From assembly GCA_041745535.1 (NCBI GenBank), contig JBGTIS010000009.1, positions 1 through 8,329 on the forward strand: a DNA stretch of 8,329 nucleotides, given 5' to 3'. Position 1 is the first letter of the stretch; every line of letters begins with the position of its first letter. Source of the DNA: JBGTIS01 sp041745535. GTDB taxonomy: Bacteria; Bacteroidota; Bacteroidia; Cytophagales; Cyclobacteriaceae. The notes under the pieces are model-generated. The model searched no databases. It had not been told where the DNA came from and saw only the letters and a program-made list of their open reading frames with translations. Both the position numbers and the translations under genes were made by a program. This document shows, piece by piece, positions 1 through 6,364 of the stretch.

Positions 1-31
1 CCTTTTTGTTTGGAATGTGAATGAATTTCTC

Positions 32-337
32 ATGAATAAAAAACTTTTTATAAAGGTATTGCGACTCACCAAAAATTTTTACTTTCTGGCAGGAATAGCC
101 TTTTTACTCTGGATGCTTTTTCTGGACTCTAACGATTTTATTACACAGTTCAAACTAAACAGCAGGCTGCATGAACTCGAGGAGCAAAAGGAATATTACC
201 AGGAAAAAATAAAAGGCGTTGAAAAAGACAGGAAAGAACTGCTGGGCAATGACGAACTTCTTGAAAAATTTGCCAGAGAAAAGTATCTGATGAAAAAGAA
301 AACAGAAGATCTCTTCGTTATTGTGGAAGACGAATAA
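32..337 (+). CDS. FtsB/DivIC-like septum formation initiator protein
   Basis: Small bitopic membrane protein of the FtsB/DivIC family, which in other bacteria helps assemble the divisome at midcell together with FtsL and FtsQ/DivIB. The 101 residues show the family layout: a short basic N-terminus (MNKKLFIKVLRLTKN), one membrane segment at about residues 17-33 rich in F, L, A and W, then a charged coiled coil at about residues 42-75, and a short conserved-looking tail with the FAREKYLMKKKTEDLF stretch typical of FtsB-like proteins. I chose the ATG at 32; an in-frame GTG at 17 would add five residues, and neither start has a clear ribosome binding site. The gene sits 18 bp before the beta-barrel gene and may be co-transcribed with it. 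The family assignment is firm. Whether it should be named FtsB or DivIC cannot be decided from sequence alone. Confidence 0.85.
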   Translation: MNKKLFIKVLRLTKNFYFLAGIAFLLWMLFLDSNDFITQFKLNSRLHELEEQKEYYQEKIKGVEKDRKELLGNDELLEKFAREKYLMKKKTEDLFVIVEDE

Positions 338-355
338 ATTAAACTCCTTAAGTAT

Positions 356-925
356 ATGACCATCCGCGGCTTTGGCCTGTTATGCCTGCTAATTATATTT
401 TCTTATGCTGGTGTCGCGCAGGTAGATTCCGACCAGAATGAAAACCCTGATCGCTCAAATCCTGAAGAAAATTCTGAGTTTTGGGATAAGGTATACTTTG
501 GAGGCAATTTCTGGGTGCAGTTCGGTACCTTAACTTATGTAGATATTTCTCCTTTGGTAGGATACCGTTTTACAGAAAACTTCTCAGCCGGGCCCGGCAT
601 CACGTATCAATATCTACGGTACAAACGCCTTGATTATTCTACCTCGGTATATGGAGGAAGAGTTTTTGCCCGCCATACCATTGCCCGGCAGTTTTTTGTA
701 GAAGCACAATATGAAAATCTGAATGTAGAATTCCCTGTAGTAGTAAATGGCAGTTTCGATTATGTGCGCGAATGGGTGCCCGGCGCGTTCCTGGGAGGGG
801 GTATCTATCAGCCTATTGGAAGGAGGGCCGCCGTTATTCTTTCCGTATTGTACAATTTCACCTATGTGGATGGTAAATCGCCTTATAACAGCCCCTGGGT
901 GTTTAATGTAGGGTTTACGCTTTAG
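356..925 (+). CDS. Secreted outer-membrane beta-barrel protein
   Basis: 189-residue protein with a clear signal peptide: a basic start (MTIRG), a hydrophobic core at residues 6-17 and a likely cleavage after AGVA near residue 21, before Q22. A low-complexity Asp/Asn/Glu-rich linker follows (residues 22-42). The rest alternates polar and hydrophobic residues with many aromatics and glycines (for example FWDKVYFGGNFWVQFG, then GYRFTENFSAGPGITYQY), as expected for an eight-stranded-type outer-membrane barrel. It ends in VFNVGFTL, a terminal beta strand with a late aromatic residue. Related Bacteroidota proteins have sometimes carried the misleading name alpha-ketoglutarate decarboxylase; nothing in the sequence supports an enzyme. 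It lies 18 bp after the FtsB-like gene. Function is unknown; a structural or transport role in the outer membrane is inferred only from the fold. Confidence 0.75.
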   Translation: MTIRGFGLLCLLIIFSYAGVAQVDSDQNENPDRSNPEENSEFWDKVYFGGNFWVQFGTLTYVDISPLVGYRFTENFSAGPGITYQYLRYKRLDYSTSVYGGRVFARHTIARQFFVEAQYENLNVEFPVVVNGSFDYVREWVPGAFLGGGIYQPIGRRAAVILSVLYNFTYVDGKSPYNSPWVFNVGFTL

Positions 926-994
926 TTGTTTATTATGGCTACCAAACAGAACTTTTCTGAACTCAGAATGATTCATTAATTAAAAGCAATGAAA

Positions 995-1002
995 TATATT
1001 TG
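995..1002 (+). promoter_or_regulatory. Bacteroidota-type -7 box (TATATTTG)
   Basis: A perfect match to the Bacteroidota -7 consensus TAnnTTTG. No good -33 TTTG is seen at the usual 19-base spacing. The box ends only 4 bp before the annotated ATG at 1007, so transcription from it would begin at or just inside that start codon. It would fit better with translation from the internal ATG at 1052. Confidence 0.35.
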
Positions 1003-1006
1003 ACAT

Positions 1007-1189
1007 ATGAGCAAGAGACAGCCTTTTCGAAAAAAAAGAAGTGATACAAAAATGGGAACTATCGAAAAAAAGTATGGTAAGGATTTTGGTATTCGCTCGG
1101 ATAAAAGACTTGGTAATTATCTAAAAGATAAAGGTTATGATTCGTTGAGTGAACTCCTCAACTCTAAGGATGGAAAATCTAAAAGATAA
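1007..1189 (+). CDS. Small basic hypothetical protein upstream of HEPN-like gene
   Basis: A 60-residue, strongly basic protein. The first 15 residues are almost all K, R and polar residues (MSKRQPFRKKRSDTK). The rest, from MGTIEKKYGKDFG to SLSELLNSKDGK, looks like a small folded helical domain. I do not recognise a named family. Its last 20 bases overlap the start of the next gene, so the two are probably translated together, a layout typical of two-component toxin-antitoxin or regulator-effector pairs. An antitoxin or partner role is inference only: there is no nucleotidyltransferase (MNT) signature, which is the usual partner of HEPN toxins. An alternative start at the ATG at 1052 would leave a 45-residue protein and fits the nearby -7 box. 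The module is AT-rich compared with the metabolic genes in the window. Confidence 0.6.
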   Translation: MSKRQPFRKKRSDTKMGTIEKKYGKDFGIRSDKRLGNYLKDKGYDSLSELLNSKDGKSKR

Positions 1190-1790
1190 ATTTGAACAAA
1201 ATATCCCCGAGATTGAACTTCTCGAAAAAAGGTTTAAGTTTATTGAGAACAAAACACTCAGAACGAATCTATCAATTTCATTTCAATACATTATTTTCTT
1301 AATTATTCTTGAAGAAGAAGTTACACTTCAGGGCCCCATCTCCTATTCTATTTTTAAGACCATTATTCTAAATACAGCATCAATAATCGAAGGATCACTT
1401 CATTATTTATTAGATACCCTGATCAAGCAAAAGAGAATAGACACTGAAAAAGTAATGAGTAAAGAGGATGTTTACTCAAACAAAAAAGTTCTGTATAAGA
1501 CTAATGATGGGACAGAAATCTGTGGTATTCATTTCAACAAAAAATCAACGAAGCTCAAATCTAATACCAACTTCATCGAAATAAACAGGGCGTGTAAAAG
1601 AGCAAGAATTCTTGATGATGAACTATTCCAAGAAGTTGAAGAATTAAGGGAGAGACGAAATAAAATTCACTTAGCAGGTTTAACAATGGTTGATGACTTT
1701 TACGAAAAAAAAGATATACAAAAAGCATTTGACACAATTTCCAAAGTGTTAACCCTTGTTGAAGAAAAACTTGAAAATCACGATAGGTAA
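1170..1790 (+). CDS. HEPN-like hypothetical protein (R-x4-6-H motif)
   Basis: 206 residues from the ATG at 1170; a GTG at 1149 would add seven residues but lies deeper inside the preceding gene. The protein looks all-helical. Residues 69-81 (TASIIEGSLHYLL) form a hydrophobic helix of the kind seen in HEPN-like families, and residues 159-168 read LRERRNKIHL, containing R163 and H167 and fitting the HEPN R-x4-6-H pattern from R160 or R162 to H167. HEPN proteins are often RNases or toxins in defence and toxin-antitoxin systems, so RNA cleavage is a reasonable hypothesis, but the motif alone does not prove it. The middle (about 94-135) is lysine-rich and polar, possibly an insertion or loop. It overlaps the small basic gene by 20 bp, implying coupled expression. 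AT-rich codon use and isolation between unrelated genes suggest acquisition by transfer. Confidence 0.6.
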   Translation: MENLKDKFEQNIPEIELLEKRFKFIENKTLRTNLSISFQYIIFLIILEEEVTLQGPISYSIFKTIILNTASIIEGSLHYLLDTLIKQKRIDTEKVMSKEDVYSNKKVLYKTNDGTEICGIHFNKKSTKLKSNTNFIEINRACKRARILDDELFQEVEELRERRNKIHLAGLTMVDDFYEKKDIQKAFDTISKVLTLVEEKLENHDR

Positions 1791-1810
1791 CAAACACTAA
1801 AAATGAATCG

Positions 1811-1824
1811 ATGGGTGCGCCCAT
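1811..1824. repeat. Short GC-rich hairpin after the HEPN-like gene
   Basis: ATGGG-TGCG-CCCAT, a 5-bp stem with a 4-base loop, 20 bp past the stop at 1790. It has no T-run after it, so it is at best a weak terminator candidate. Confidence 0.25.
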
Positions 1825-1853
1825 GCGAACTGGGAATTTTCAGGGTTTTCTGC

Positions 1854-1924
1854 TAAATTTTAACATTAACCAGTCTGGCATGCGGGCATATACCCATTCT
1901 AGCTGGGCGAAATGTTAAAATTTA
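1854..1924. repeat. 14-bp perfect inverted repeat with nested stem; possible terminator of convergent genes
   Basis: TAAATTTTAACATT at 1854-1867 is the exact reverse complement of AATGTTAAAATTTA at 1911-1924. The arms enclose 43 bp in which CCAG (1870-1873) can pair with CTGG (1903-1906) and GGG (1884-1886) faces CCC (1893-1895), giving a long extended hairpin. The right arm contains the last codons and stop of the minus-strand dehydrogenase. It lies between converging genes, so a two-way terminator is the simplest reading. Terminal repeats of a small non-autonomous element are the alternative. Confidence 0.55.
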
Positions 1925-2985
1925 ATACCAAATTTTTTTCCCACACTCATCAAATCATCCACTACAGGCTCTAGTACCGGAATTCCTTCCTGTAAGCGTT
2001 GCTTACTGATTTCTCGCTCCGGATCGCCCGGCACATACACCCTGGGTTGGTCGGCGGTGGTTTCGGCGGCACGAAACCGGCTGATCCAGGTATCCATATG
2101 CTGTTTGAATTCTGCTGCCGGCCGGAATGCGTCTATTCGCATAGCACCCAAGAAATGCCCGATGCCTTGCCCTACCGGGTCTTCAGGTAATGGTAAAAAA
2201 CTAACAAATGGCGGTACCCACGGACCGTAATTGGCGCCGGAAAAAACTGCTGAAAATATATCTACAATAGCGCCCAGACAATAACCTTTGTGGCTGCCAT
2301 GTTCCCGGTCGCCACCCAGTGGGAGCAAGGCACCACCTTCTTTTAACTCATGAGGATTGTCAGAAGGAACGCCATCCGCATTCTGGATCCAGCCTAAAGG
2401 TGCTTTTTGGTTCTTTCGTTGTAAGACCTCTAATTTACCATTAGCGGCAGTAGTGGTAGCGAAGTCGGCTACGAAAGGGGGCTGCTGGTCGGCAGGAATC
2501 GCTACGGCAATCGGGTTGGTACCCAGCATTCTTTCAGTAGCAAAAGTAGGCGCTACCAGCGGACTCGCATTGGTCATGGCCAGTCCGACCATATCATAGG
2601 CCAATGCCTGCATGGCATGCTGGCCGGCAATGCCAAAATGGTTTGAGTTTTTTACGGACACCCATCCGGTTCCCGCGTTTTTCGCTTTTTCAATGGCAAC
2701 TTTCATGGCATATGGCGCTACTACCAGGCCAAGTCCGGCATCGCCATCTACTACCGCTGTGCTGGGCGTTTCATGAACTACTTTAATAGCAGGTTTGGCA
2801 TTAATTCTGCCTGCTTCCCAAAGCCTTACGTAACCAATTAACCGGGCTACACCATGCGAATCAATACCGCGTACATCGGCAGCTACCAGCACTTCGGCGG
2901 CAATTTCAGCATCGTTTTCAGGGCACCCCATATGAAGAAAAATATCTCTACAGAAGCCTTTTAATTTTTGGTATGTAAATGTCAT
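1915..2985 (-). CDS. Ldh_2-family malate/L-lactate-type dehydrogenase
   Basis: 356 residues, the usual length for the Ldh_2 (MDH/LDH type 2, AllD/ComC/YlbC) family of NAD(P)H-dependent 2-hydroxyacid dehydrogenases, which are unrelated to classical lactate or malate dehydrogenase. Family signatures seen are RGIDSHGVARL (residues 39-49, with H44), DGDAGLG (80-86), SNHFGIAG (114-121, carrying the probable catalytic H116), LGTNPIAVAIP (154-164), the DFATT segment (174-178), GSHKGYCL (230-237) and VPGDPE (318-323). All of these are intact, so the enzyme should be active. It probably acts in the cytoplasm. The substrate (malate, lactate, ureidoglycolate, sulfolactate or another) cannot be told from sequence. 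It starts 29 bp after the stop of the Ppx/GppA gene, so the two probably form an operon. The 3' end is embedded in the inverted repeat at 1854-1924. Confidence 0.9.
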   Translation of the reverse strand: MTFTYQKLKGFCRDIFLHMGCPENDAEIAAEVLVAADVRGIDSHGVARLIGYVRLWEAGRINAKPAIKVVHETPSTAVVDGDAGLGLVVAPYAMKVAIEKAKNAGTGWVSVKNSNHFGIAGQHAMQALAYDMVGLAMTNASPLVAPTFATERMLGTNPIAVAIPADQQPPFVADFATTTAANGKLEVLQRKNQKAPLGWIQNADGVPSDNPHELKEGGALLPLGGDREHGSHKGYCLGAIVDIFSAVFSGANYGPWVPPFVSFLPLPEDPVGQGIGHFLGAMRIDAFRPAAEFKQHMDTWISRFRAAETTADQPRVYVPGDPEREISKQRLQEGIPVLEPVVDDLMSVGKKFGIKF

Positions 2986-3014
2986 AATGATTTATTTGTA
3001 ATGTAAAAATAGGG

Positions 3015-3950
3015 TTATGAAGTAGCTTGTACAAGTTTAGCCAGTACACCTTCTTTTAATGCATAAGCCGAAACCCTGATTTTTTTAATCTGATACTTAT
3101 TTAATACGAAATTCAATAATTCGCATGCTACTACAATCATATCTACCCGCATTTCAATCATTCCGGGAATTTCCATCCGCTGCGCCCGGTCTTTGTTAAT
3201 GATTTCTTTGTAAACGCGCGAATAACCTTTGTATGTAATGGGGTATTCGGTAGCATCCTGATTGGCGAATTTTTGTTTCTGGTGCTGGTAAATTTCGCTT
3301 AAGGTATCGAAAGTGCCTGAAGCTCCAATGAGCACGACTGGCGCATATTTTTGTACTGCCGCATGTAGGGGTTGAAGCTGTTGCCCCAGATAAGCTTCTA
3401 TGTTTTTTATTTCTTCCCGGGTAATAGGATCATTGCTCACAAAAAGGTCCAGCAATCGTTGTGCGCCTATTTCGAAACTTTGCTTCCATAATATTTTTTG
3501 CCTGTAACCAATAATGAATTCCACACTGCCGCCCCCAATATCCATTACCATCACATTTTTGTTTCCAAGATGTAACGATTCGTTTACCCCAAAGAAAATG
3601 TACTCCGCTTCCTGGTTGCCATCAATAATCTGAATCCGTATCCCCGTTTCCTTCGCGATTCTAGCCACCAATTCAGCACTGTTTTTAGCATTTCTAAAGG
3701 CACTGGTAGCAGTGGCGTGTACCTCTGTGATACCTTCTTTTTCTATAACAGCCTTAAAATTAAAAAGAGCTTTCATAGCTCTTTCCTGCGCTTCTTCGGT
3801 AATTTGTCGTTGGTTGATACCTCCTTTTCCAATGCGCACCGTTTCCCTTTCTTTCCAGTAAATGTCAAATTTGCCTGGATATACATGGGCAAGTAACAGA
3901 TGGAAAGTATTGGTACCTAAATCAATAACCGCTATCTTTCGGACGCTCAT
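3015..3950 (-). CDS. Ppx/GppA-family phosphatase (exopolyphosphatase-like)
   Basis: 311 residues of the ASKHA-fold Ppx/GppA family, which hydrolyses terminal phosphates of polyphosphate or of pppGpp. Signatures seen are the phosphate-1 loop DLGTNTFHLLL (residues 10-20), ATSAFRNAKN (81-90), the acidic GNQEAEY segment (111-117) expected to supply the catalytic glutamate, the phosphate-2 loop MDIGGGSVEF (136-145), and GASGTFDTL in the C-terminal lobe. It is the short form, without the C-terminal HD-like extension of enterobacterial Ppx, which is common in Bacteroidota. Sequence does not separate polyphosphatase from pppGpp phosphatase activity. It is the first gene of a probable operon with the downstream dehydrogenase and is divergent from the acyl-CoA carboxylase gene. 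A weak -7-like TATATTTA on the minus strand (3971 down to 3964) has no good -33 partner. Confidence 0.9.
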   Translation of the reverse strand: MSVRKIAVIDLGTNTFHLLLAHVYPGKFDIYWKERETVRIGKGGINQRQITEEAQERAMKALFNFKAVIEKEGITEVHATATSAFRNAKNSAELVARIAKETGIRIQIIDGNQEAEYIFFGVNESLHLGNKNVMVMDIGGGSVEFIIGYRQKILWKQSFEIGAQRLLDLFVSNDPITREEIKNIEAYLGQQLQPLHAAVQKYAPVVLIGASGTFDTLSEIYQHQKQKFANQDATEYPITYKGYSRVYKEIINKDRAQRMEIPGMIEMRVDMIVVACELLNFVLNKYQIKKIRVSAYALKEGVLAKLVQATS

Positions 3951-3984
3951 TTAGAAAAATTTTGTAAATATAAAATAATATTCT

Positions 3985-4015
3985 TTTGTAAAGCACACAT
4001 TCAATTGTATAATTG
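3985..4015 (+). promoter_or_regulatory. Probable promoter of the acyl-CoA carboxylase gene
   Basis: TTTG at 3985-3988, a 19-base spacer, and TATAATTG at 4008-4015. The second box differs from the Bacteroidota -7 consensus TAnnTTTG at one base, and the spacing is the standard one. It lies 55 bp before the chosen ATG at 4070, leaving a leader of about 45-50 bases. The downstream box is covered by the palindrome at 3999-4018. Confidence 0.5.
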
Positions 4016-4018
4016 AAT
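3999..4018. promoter_or_regulatory. Operator-like perfect palindrome over the -7 box
   Basis: ATTCAATT at 3999-4006 and AATTGAAT at 4011-4018 are exact reverse complements separated by GTAT. This 8+4+8 dyad covers the -7 box of the proposed carboxylase promoter, the place where a repressor dimer would block transcription. No regulator gene is in the window, so the binding protein is unknown. AT-rich dyads also arise by chance. Confidence 0.35.
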
Positions 4019-4069
4019 TACACCTTAGCTTCAAACTACCCCTTTATTACGCGTTTAATAACCCATTGT

Positions 4070-5656
4070 ATGACTAAAAAAAATAAGGACAGTAAAGTAT
4101 CAGCATCAATTCACCAGAAAAAGTTCGACCTGCTTAAAAGAAAAAACGAAGAAGCCCTGCTGGGAGGTGGTACAGCCAGAGTGGAAAAGCAACATGAAAA
4201 AGGTAAACTTACCGCCCGCGAACGCATCGAAATATTGGTAGACAAAGGGTCTTTTGAGGAAATAGGGAAATTTGTAACACACCGAAGCCATGAGTTTGGC
4301 TTGGAAAAGGAAAAATACCTGGGCGATGGCGTAGTTACCGGATATGGTACGGTGGCCGGAAGATTAATTTATATATTCTCCCAGGATTTTACGGTGTTTG
4401 GTGGTTCTCTCTCTGAAGCGCATGCTGAAAAAATTGTAAAAATTATGGAACTGGCCATGAAAAATGGTGCCCCCATTGTGGGCCTGAACGATTCTGGCGG
4501 TGCCCGCATTCAGGAAGGCGTGGTTTCGTTAGGAGGTTATGCCGATATTTTTTACAGAAACACCTTAGCATCCGGACTAATTCCGCAAATATCAGCCATC
4601 ATGGGACCCTGTGCCGGAGGTGCGGTGTATTCCCCAGCCATTACCGATTTTATTTTTATGGTGGAGAAATCATCCTATATGTTCGTGACCGGGCCCAATG
4701 TGGTAAAAACCGTTACCCAGGAAAATGTGTCTGCGGAAGAACTTGGCGGTGCTTTCACCCACAGTACTAAAAGTGGCATCACCCATTTTGCCTGTAACAA
4801 CGAAGTGGCCTGCCTGCGCGACATCAAAAAACTGCTGAGTTACATTCCGCAAAACTGTGACGATGATCCGCCCAGGGTTGCCTATACCATGAAAGAAAGT
4901 GAATTGCGCCCGGAATTGGACGACATCATACCGGAACTGCCCAATCAGCCTTACGACATGCATCAGGTAATTAAAGGCATTATCGACCCGAATAGCTTTC
5001 TGGAAGTTCATAAAAATTTCGCGGAAAATATCATTGTAGGCTTTGCCCGGCTGGCCGGACGAAGTATTGGCATTGTGGCCAACCAGCCGGCTTCCCTGGC
5101 CGGCGTACTCGATATTAAGGCAAGCCTGAAAGGCGCACGCTTTGTTCGCTTTTGCGATGCCTTTAACATCCCTTTGCTGGTACTGGAAGACGTGCCGGGT
5201 TTTCTACCCGGTACCGACCAGGAATGGAATGCCATTATTACCAATGGCGCGAAGCTGTTGTATGCCTTTTCTGAGGCTACCGTGCCCAGAGTGACTGTGA
5301 TTACCCGCAAAGCCTATGGCGGAGCCTATGATGTGATGAATTCCAAACACATCGGTGCCGACATTAATTTTGCCTGGCCCACCGCCGAAATCGCGGTAAT
5401 GGGCGCGAAAGGAGCCGCTGAAATTATATTCAAGAATGAGATCGCGAAGGCAGAAGACACGGAAAAAAAGCTGGCCGAGAAAGTAGACGAATACACTGAA
5501 AAATTTACCAACCCCTATTTAGCCGCTTACCGGGGCTATATCGACGAAGTAATTATGCCCGCCGAAACCAGAACAAAACTGATTAAGGTATTTAATATGA
5601 CCGAAAACAAGGCGGCCAAGTTGCCTAAGAAAAAGCACGGCAATATTCCGTTATAA
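4070..5656 (+). CDS. Acyl-CoA carboxylase carboxyltransferase (beta) subunit, propionyl-CoA carboxylase type
   Basis: 528 residues from the ATG at 4070; an in-frame TTG at 4013 lies inside the promoter and is unlikely. This is the carboxyltransferase subunit that moves CO2 from biotin to an acyl-CoA, most like propionyl-CoA carboxylase beta (propionyl-CoA to methylmalonyl-CoA). Features in order are TARERIEILVDKGSFEE near residues 49-65; the acyl-CoA oxyanion-hole region NDSGGARIQEG (140-150) with MGPCAGGAVYS (178-188); and the carboxybiotin half with DVPGFLPGT (374-382), TRKAYGGAYDVM (412-423) and WPTAEIAVMGAKGA (436-449). The conserved NPYLAAYRGYIDEVI is near the C-terminus. All key glycine-rich loops are intact. 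No biotin carboxylase or biotin carrier gene is next to it, so partners must be encoded elsewhere. Substrate range (propionyl-, acetyl-, or methylmalonyl-CoA) is inferred from overall similarity only. Confidence 0.92.
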   Translation: MTKKNKDSKVSASIHQKKFDLLKRKNEEALLGGGTARVEKQHEKGKLTARERIEILVDKGSFEEIGKFVTHRSHEFGLEKEKYLGDGVVTGYGTVAGRLIYIFSQDFTVFGGSLSEAHAEKIVKIMELAMKNGAPIVGLNDSGGARIQEGVVSLGGYADIFYRNTLASGLIPQISAIMGPCAGGAVYSPAITDFIFMVEKSSYMFVTGPNVVKTVTQENVSAEELGGAFTHSTKSGITHFACNNEVACLRDIKKLLSYIPQNCDDDPPRVAYTMKESELRPELDDIIPELPNQPYDMHQVIKGIIDPNSFLEVHKNFAENIIVGFARLAGRSIGIVANQPASLAGVLDIKASLKGARFVRFCDAFNIPLLVLEDVPGFLPGTDQEWNAIITNGAKLLYAFSEATVPRVTVITRKAYGGAYDVMNSKHIGADINFAWPTAEIAVMGAKGAAEIIFKNEIAKAEDTEKKLAEKVDEYTEKFTNPYLAAYRGYIDEVIMPAETRTKLIKVFNMTENKAAKLPKKKHGNIPL

Positions 5657-5729
5657 TCCCATAATGAGTTTGATCTTAATGAAACGACAAAACGAAGAAG
5701 AAGCCAGGGTGAATATATAAGAAATAAAC

Positions 5730-5778
5730 ACCATATGGCGTTTATCCAATTGTTAGCGCCAATGCTGAAAAAATGAAA
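5730..5778 (+). repeat. Cassette-boundary-like half site upstream of the toxin-antitoxin pair
   Basis: Contains CCATATGGCG (5731-5740), a small hairpin TGGCG...CGCCA (5736-5740 with 5757-5761), GTTAGCGCC (5752-5760) and AATGCTGAAAAAATGA. The same order of words (CCATATG-CG, GTT-GC, AATG-TGAAAA-TGA) recurs at 6478-6511 on the far side of the toxin gene. It has no visible long-distance inverted partner upstream, so it resembles only the right half of an attC-like site. Confidence 0.4.
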
Positions 5779-5832
5779 GCTTGGAAATTAATTTTATAAG
5801 AAAAACGTTAAATTGAAATAAAGACATAAAAT

Positions 5833-5997
5833 ATGGTGACAGTAATTAAAAAAGGATCAGATAAAAAAGAAATAGAAGAAGCACTTTCAAAAATGAAGAG
5901 CAAGAAGAAATTTGATGCTTATAAATATTGTGGCGCAGTAGTATTAAAGGAAGACCCATTAGCTATACAAAAAAGAATGAGAGATGAATGGGAATAG
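5833..5997 (+). CDS. Antitoxin of a VapBC-type pair
   Basis: A 54-residue ORF directly upstream of the PIN toxin. It reads MVTVIKKGSDKKEIEEAL at the start, then a lysine-rich helix, and ends in KEDPLAIQKRMRDEWE. The last part, with the KFDAYKYCG segment at about residues 26-34, is the pattern of small Bacteroidota antitoxins that pair with PIN-domain toxins: an N-terminal part expected to dimerise or bind DNA, and a C-terminal acidic/aromatic tail expected to wrap the toxin and block its active site. The stop overlaps the toxin start by 14 bp, the classic antitoxin-first order with translational coupling. Antitoxins of this type usually repress their own promoter; no clear operator or promoter was recognised upstream. 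The ATG at 5833 is preferred because it gives the full-length pattern. Confidence 0.75.
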   Translation: MVTVIKKGSDKKEIEEALSKMKSKKKFDAYKYCGAVVLKEDPLAIQKRMRDEWE

Positions 5998-6355
5998 TAT
6001 TTTTCTTGATACCAACATTGTCCTTTACTTATTATCAGGGGATCAGACTGTTGCCGATTTCTTGAATGATAAAACAGTATTTCTTTCATTTGTTACTGAA
6101 TTAGAATTGTTAGGGTTTAAAGGCATAAGTGCGGAAGAACAATTAAAAGTTGAAAATTTATTGGCAGACTCTACCATCATTGACATCAATTCAGTGATAA
6201 AAAAGATTGTAGTAGAATTAAGAAAATCCTATAAGATTAAGCTCCCGGATGCGATAATCGCAGCAACATCCCATTATCTCAATATTCCATTTATGACATC
6301 AGATAAAGATCTCTCGAAGCTGACAGAATTAAATATCCTACTATACGAAAAATAA
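5984..6355 (+). CDS. vapC: PIN-domain ribonuclease toxin (VapC family)
   Basis: 123 residues, the normal size of a single-domain VapC toxin. The four acidic metal-binding positions of the PIN active site are present: D9 in FLDTNI, E39 in TELELL, D89 in LPDAIIAAT, and D107 in TSDKDL. VapC toxins cleave RNA (tRNA or rRNA in characterised members) with Mg2+ or Mn2+ and stop growth when free of their antitoxin. Nothing is truncated and all catalytic residues are kept, so it should be functional; the RNA target cannot be predicted. The start overlaps the antitoxin stop by 14 bp. The pair is AT-rich compared with the carboxylase gene and lies between two related flanking sites, pointing to acquisition as a cassette. 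Confidence 0.9.
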   Translation: MNGNSIFLDTNIVLYLLSGDQTVADFLNDKTVFLSFVTELELLGFKGISAEEQLKVENLLADSTIIDINSVIKKIVVELRKSYKIKLPDAIIAATSHYLNIPFMTSDKDLSKLTELNILLYEK

Positions 6356-6364
6356 GAAACACTG

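Noticed and set aside
614..976. Minus-strand ORF of 120 codons opposite the beta-barrel gene
   Set aside because: It is antisense to a gene with a clear signal peptide and barrel pattern, and its translation has no recognisable domain.
5761..5832. Promoter for the toxin-antitoxin operon (TTAAATTG near 5810)
   Set aside because: It differs from the TAnnTTTG consensus at a key base and has no TTTG at the right spacing.
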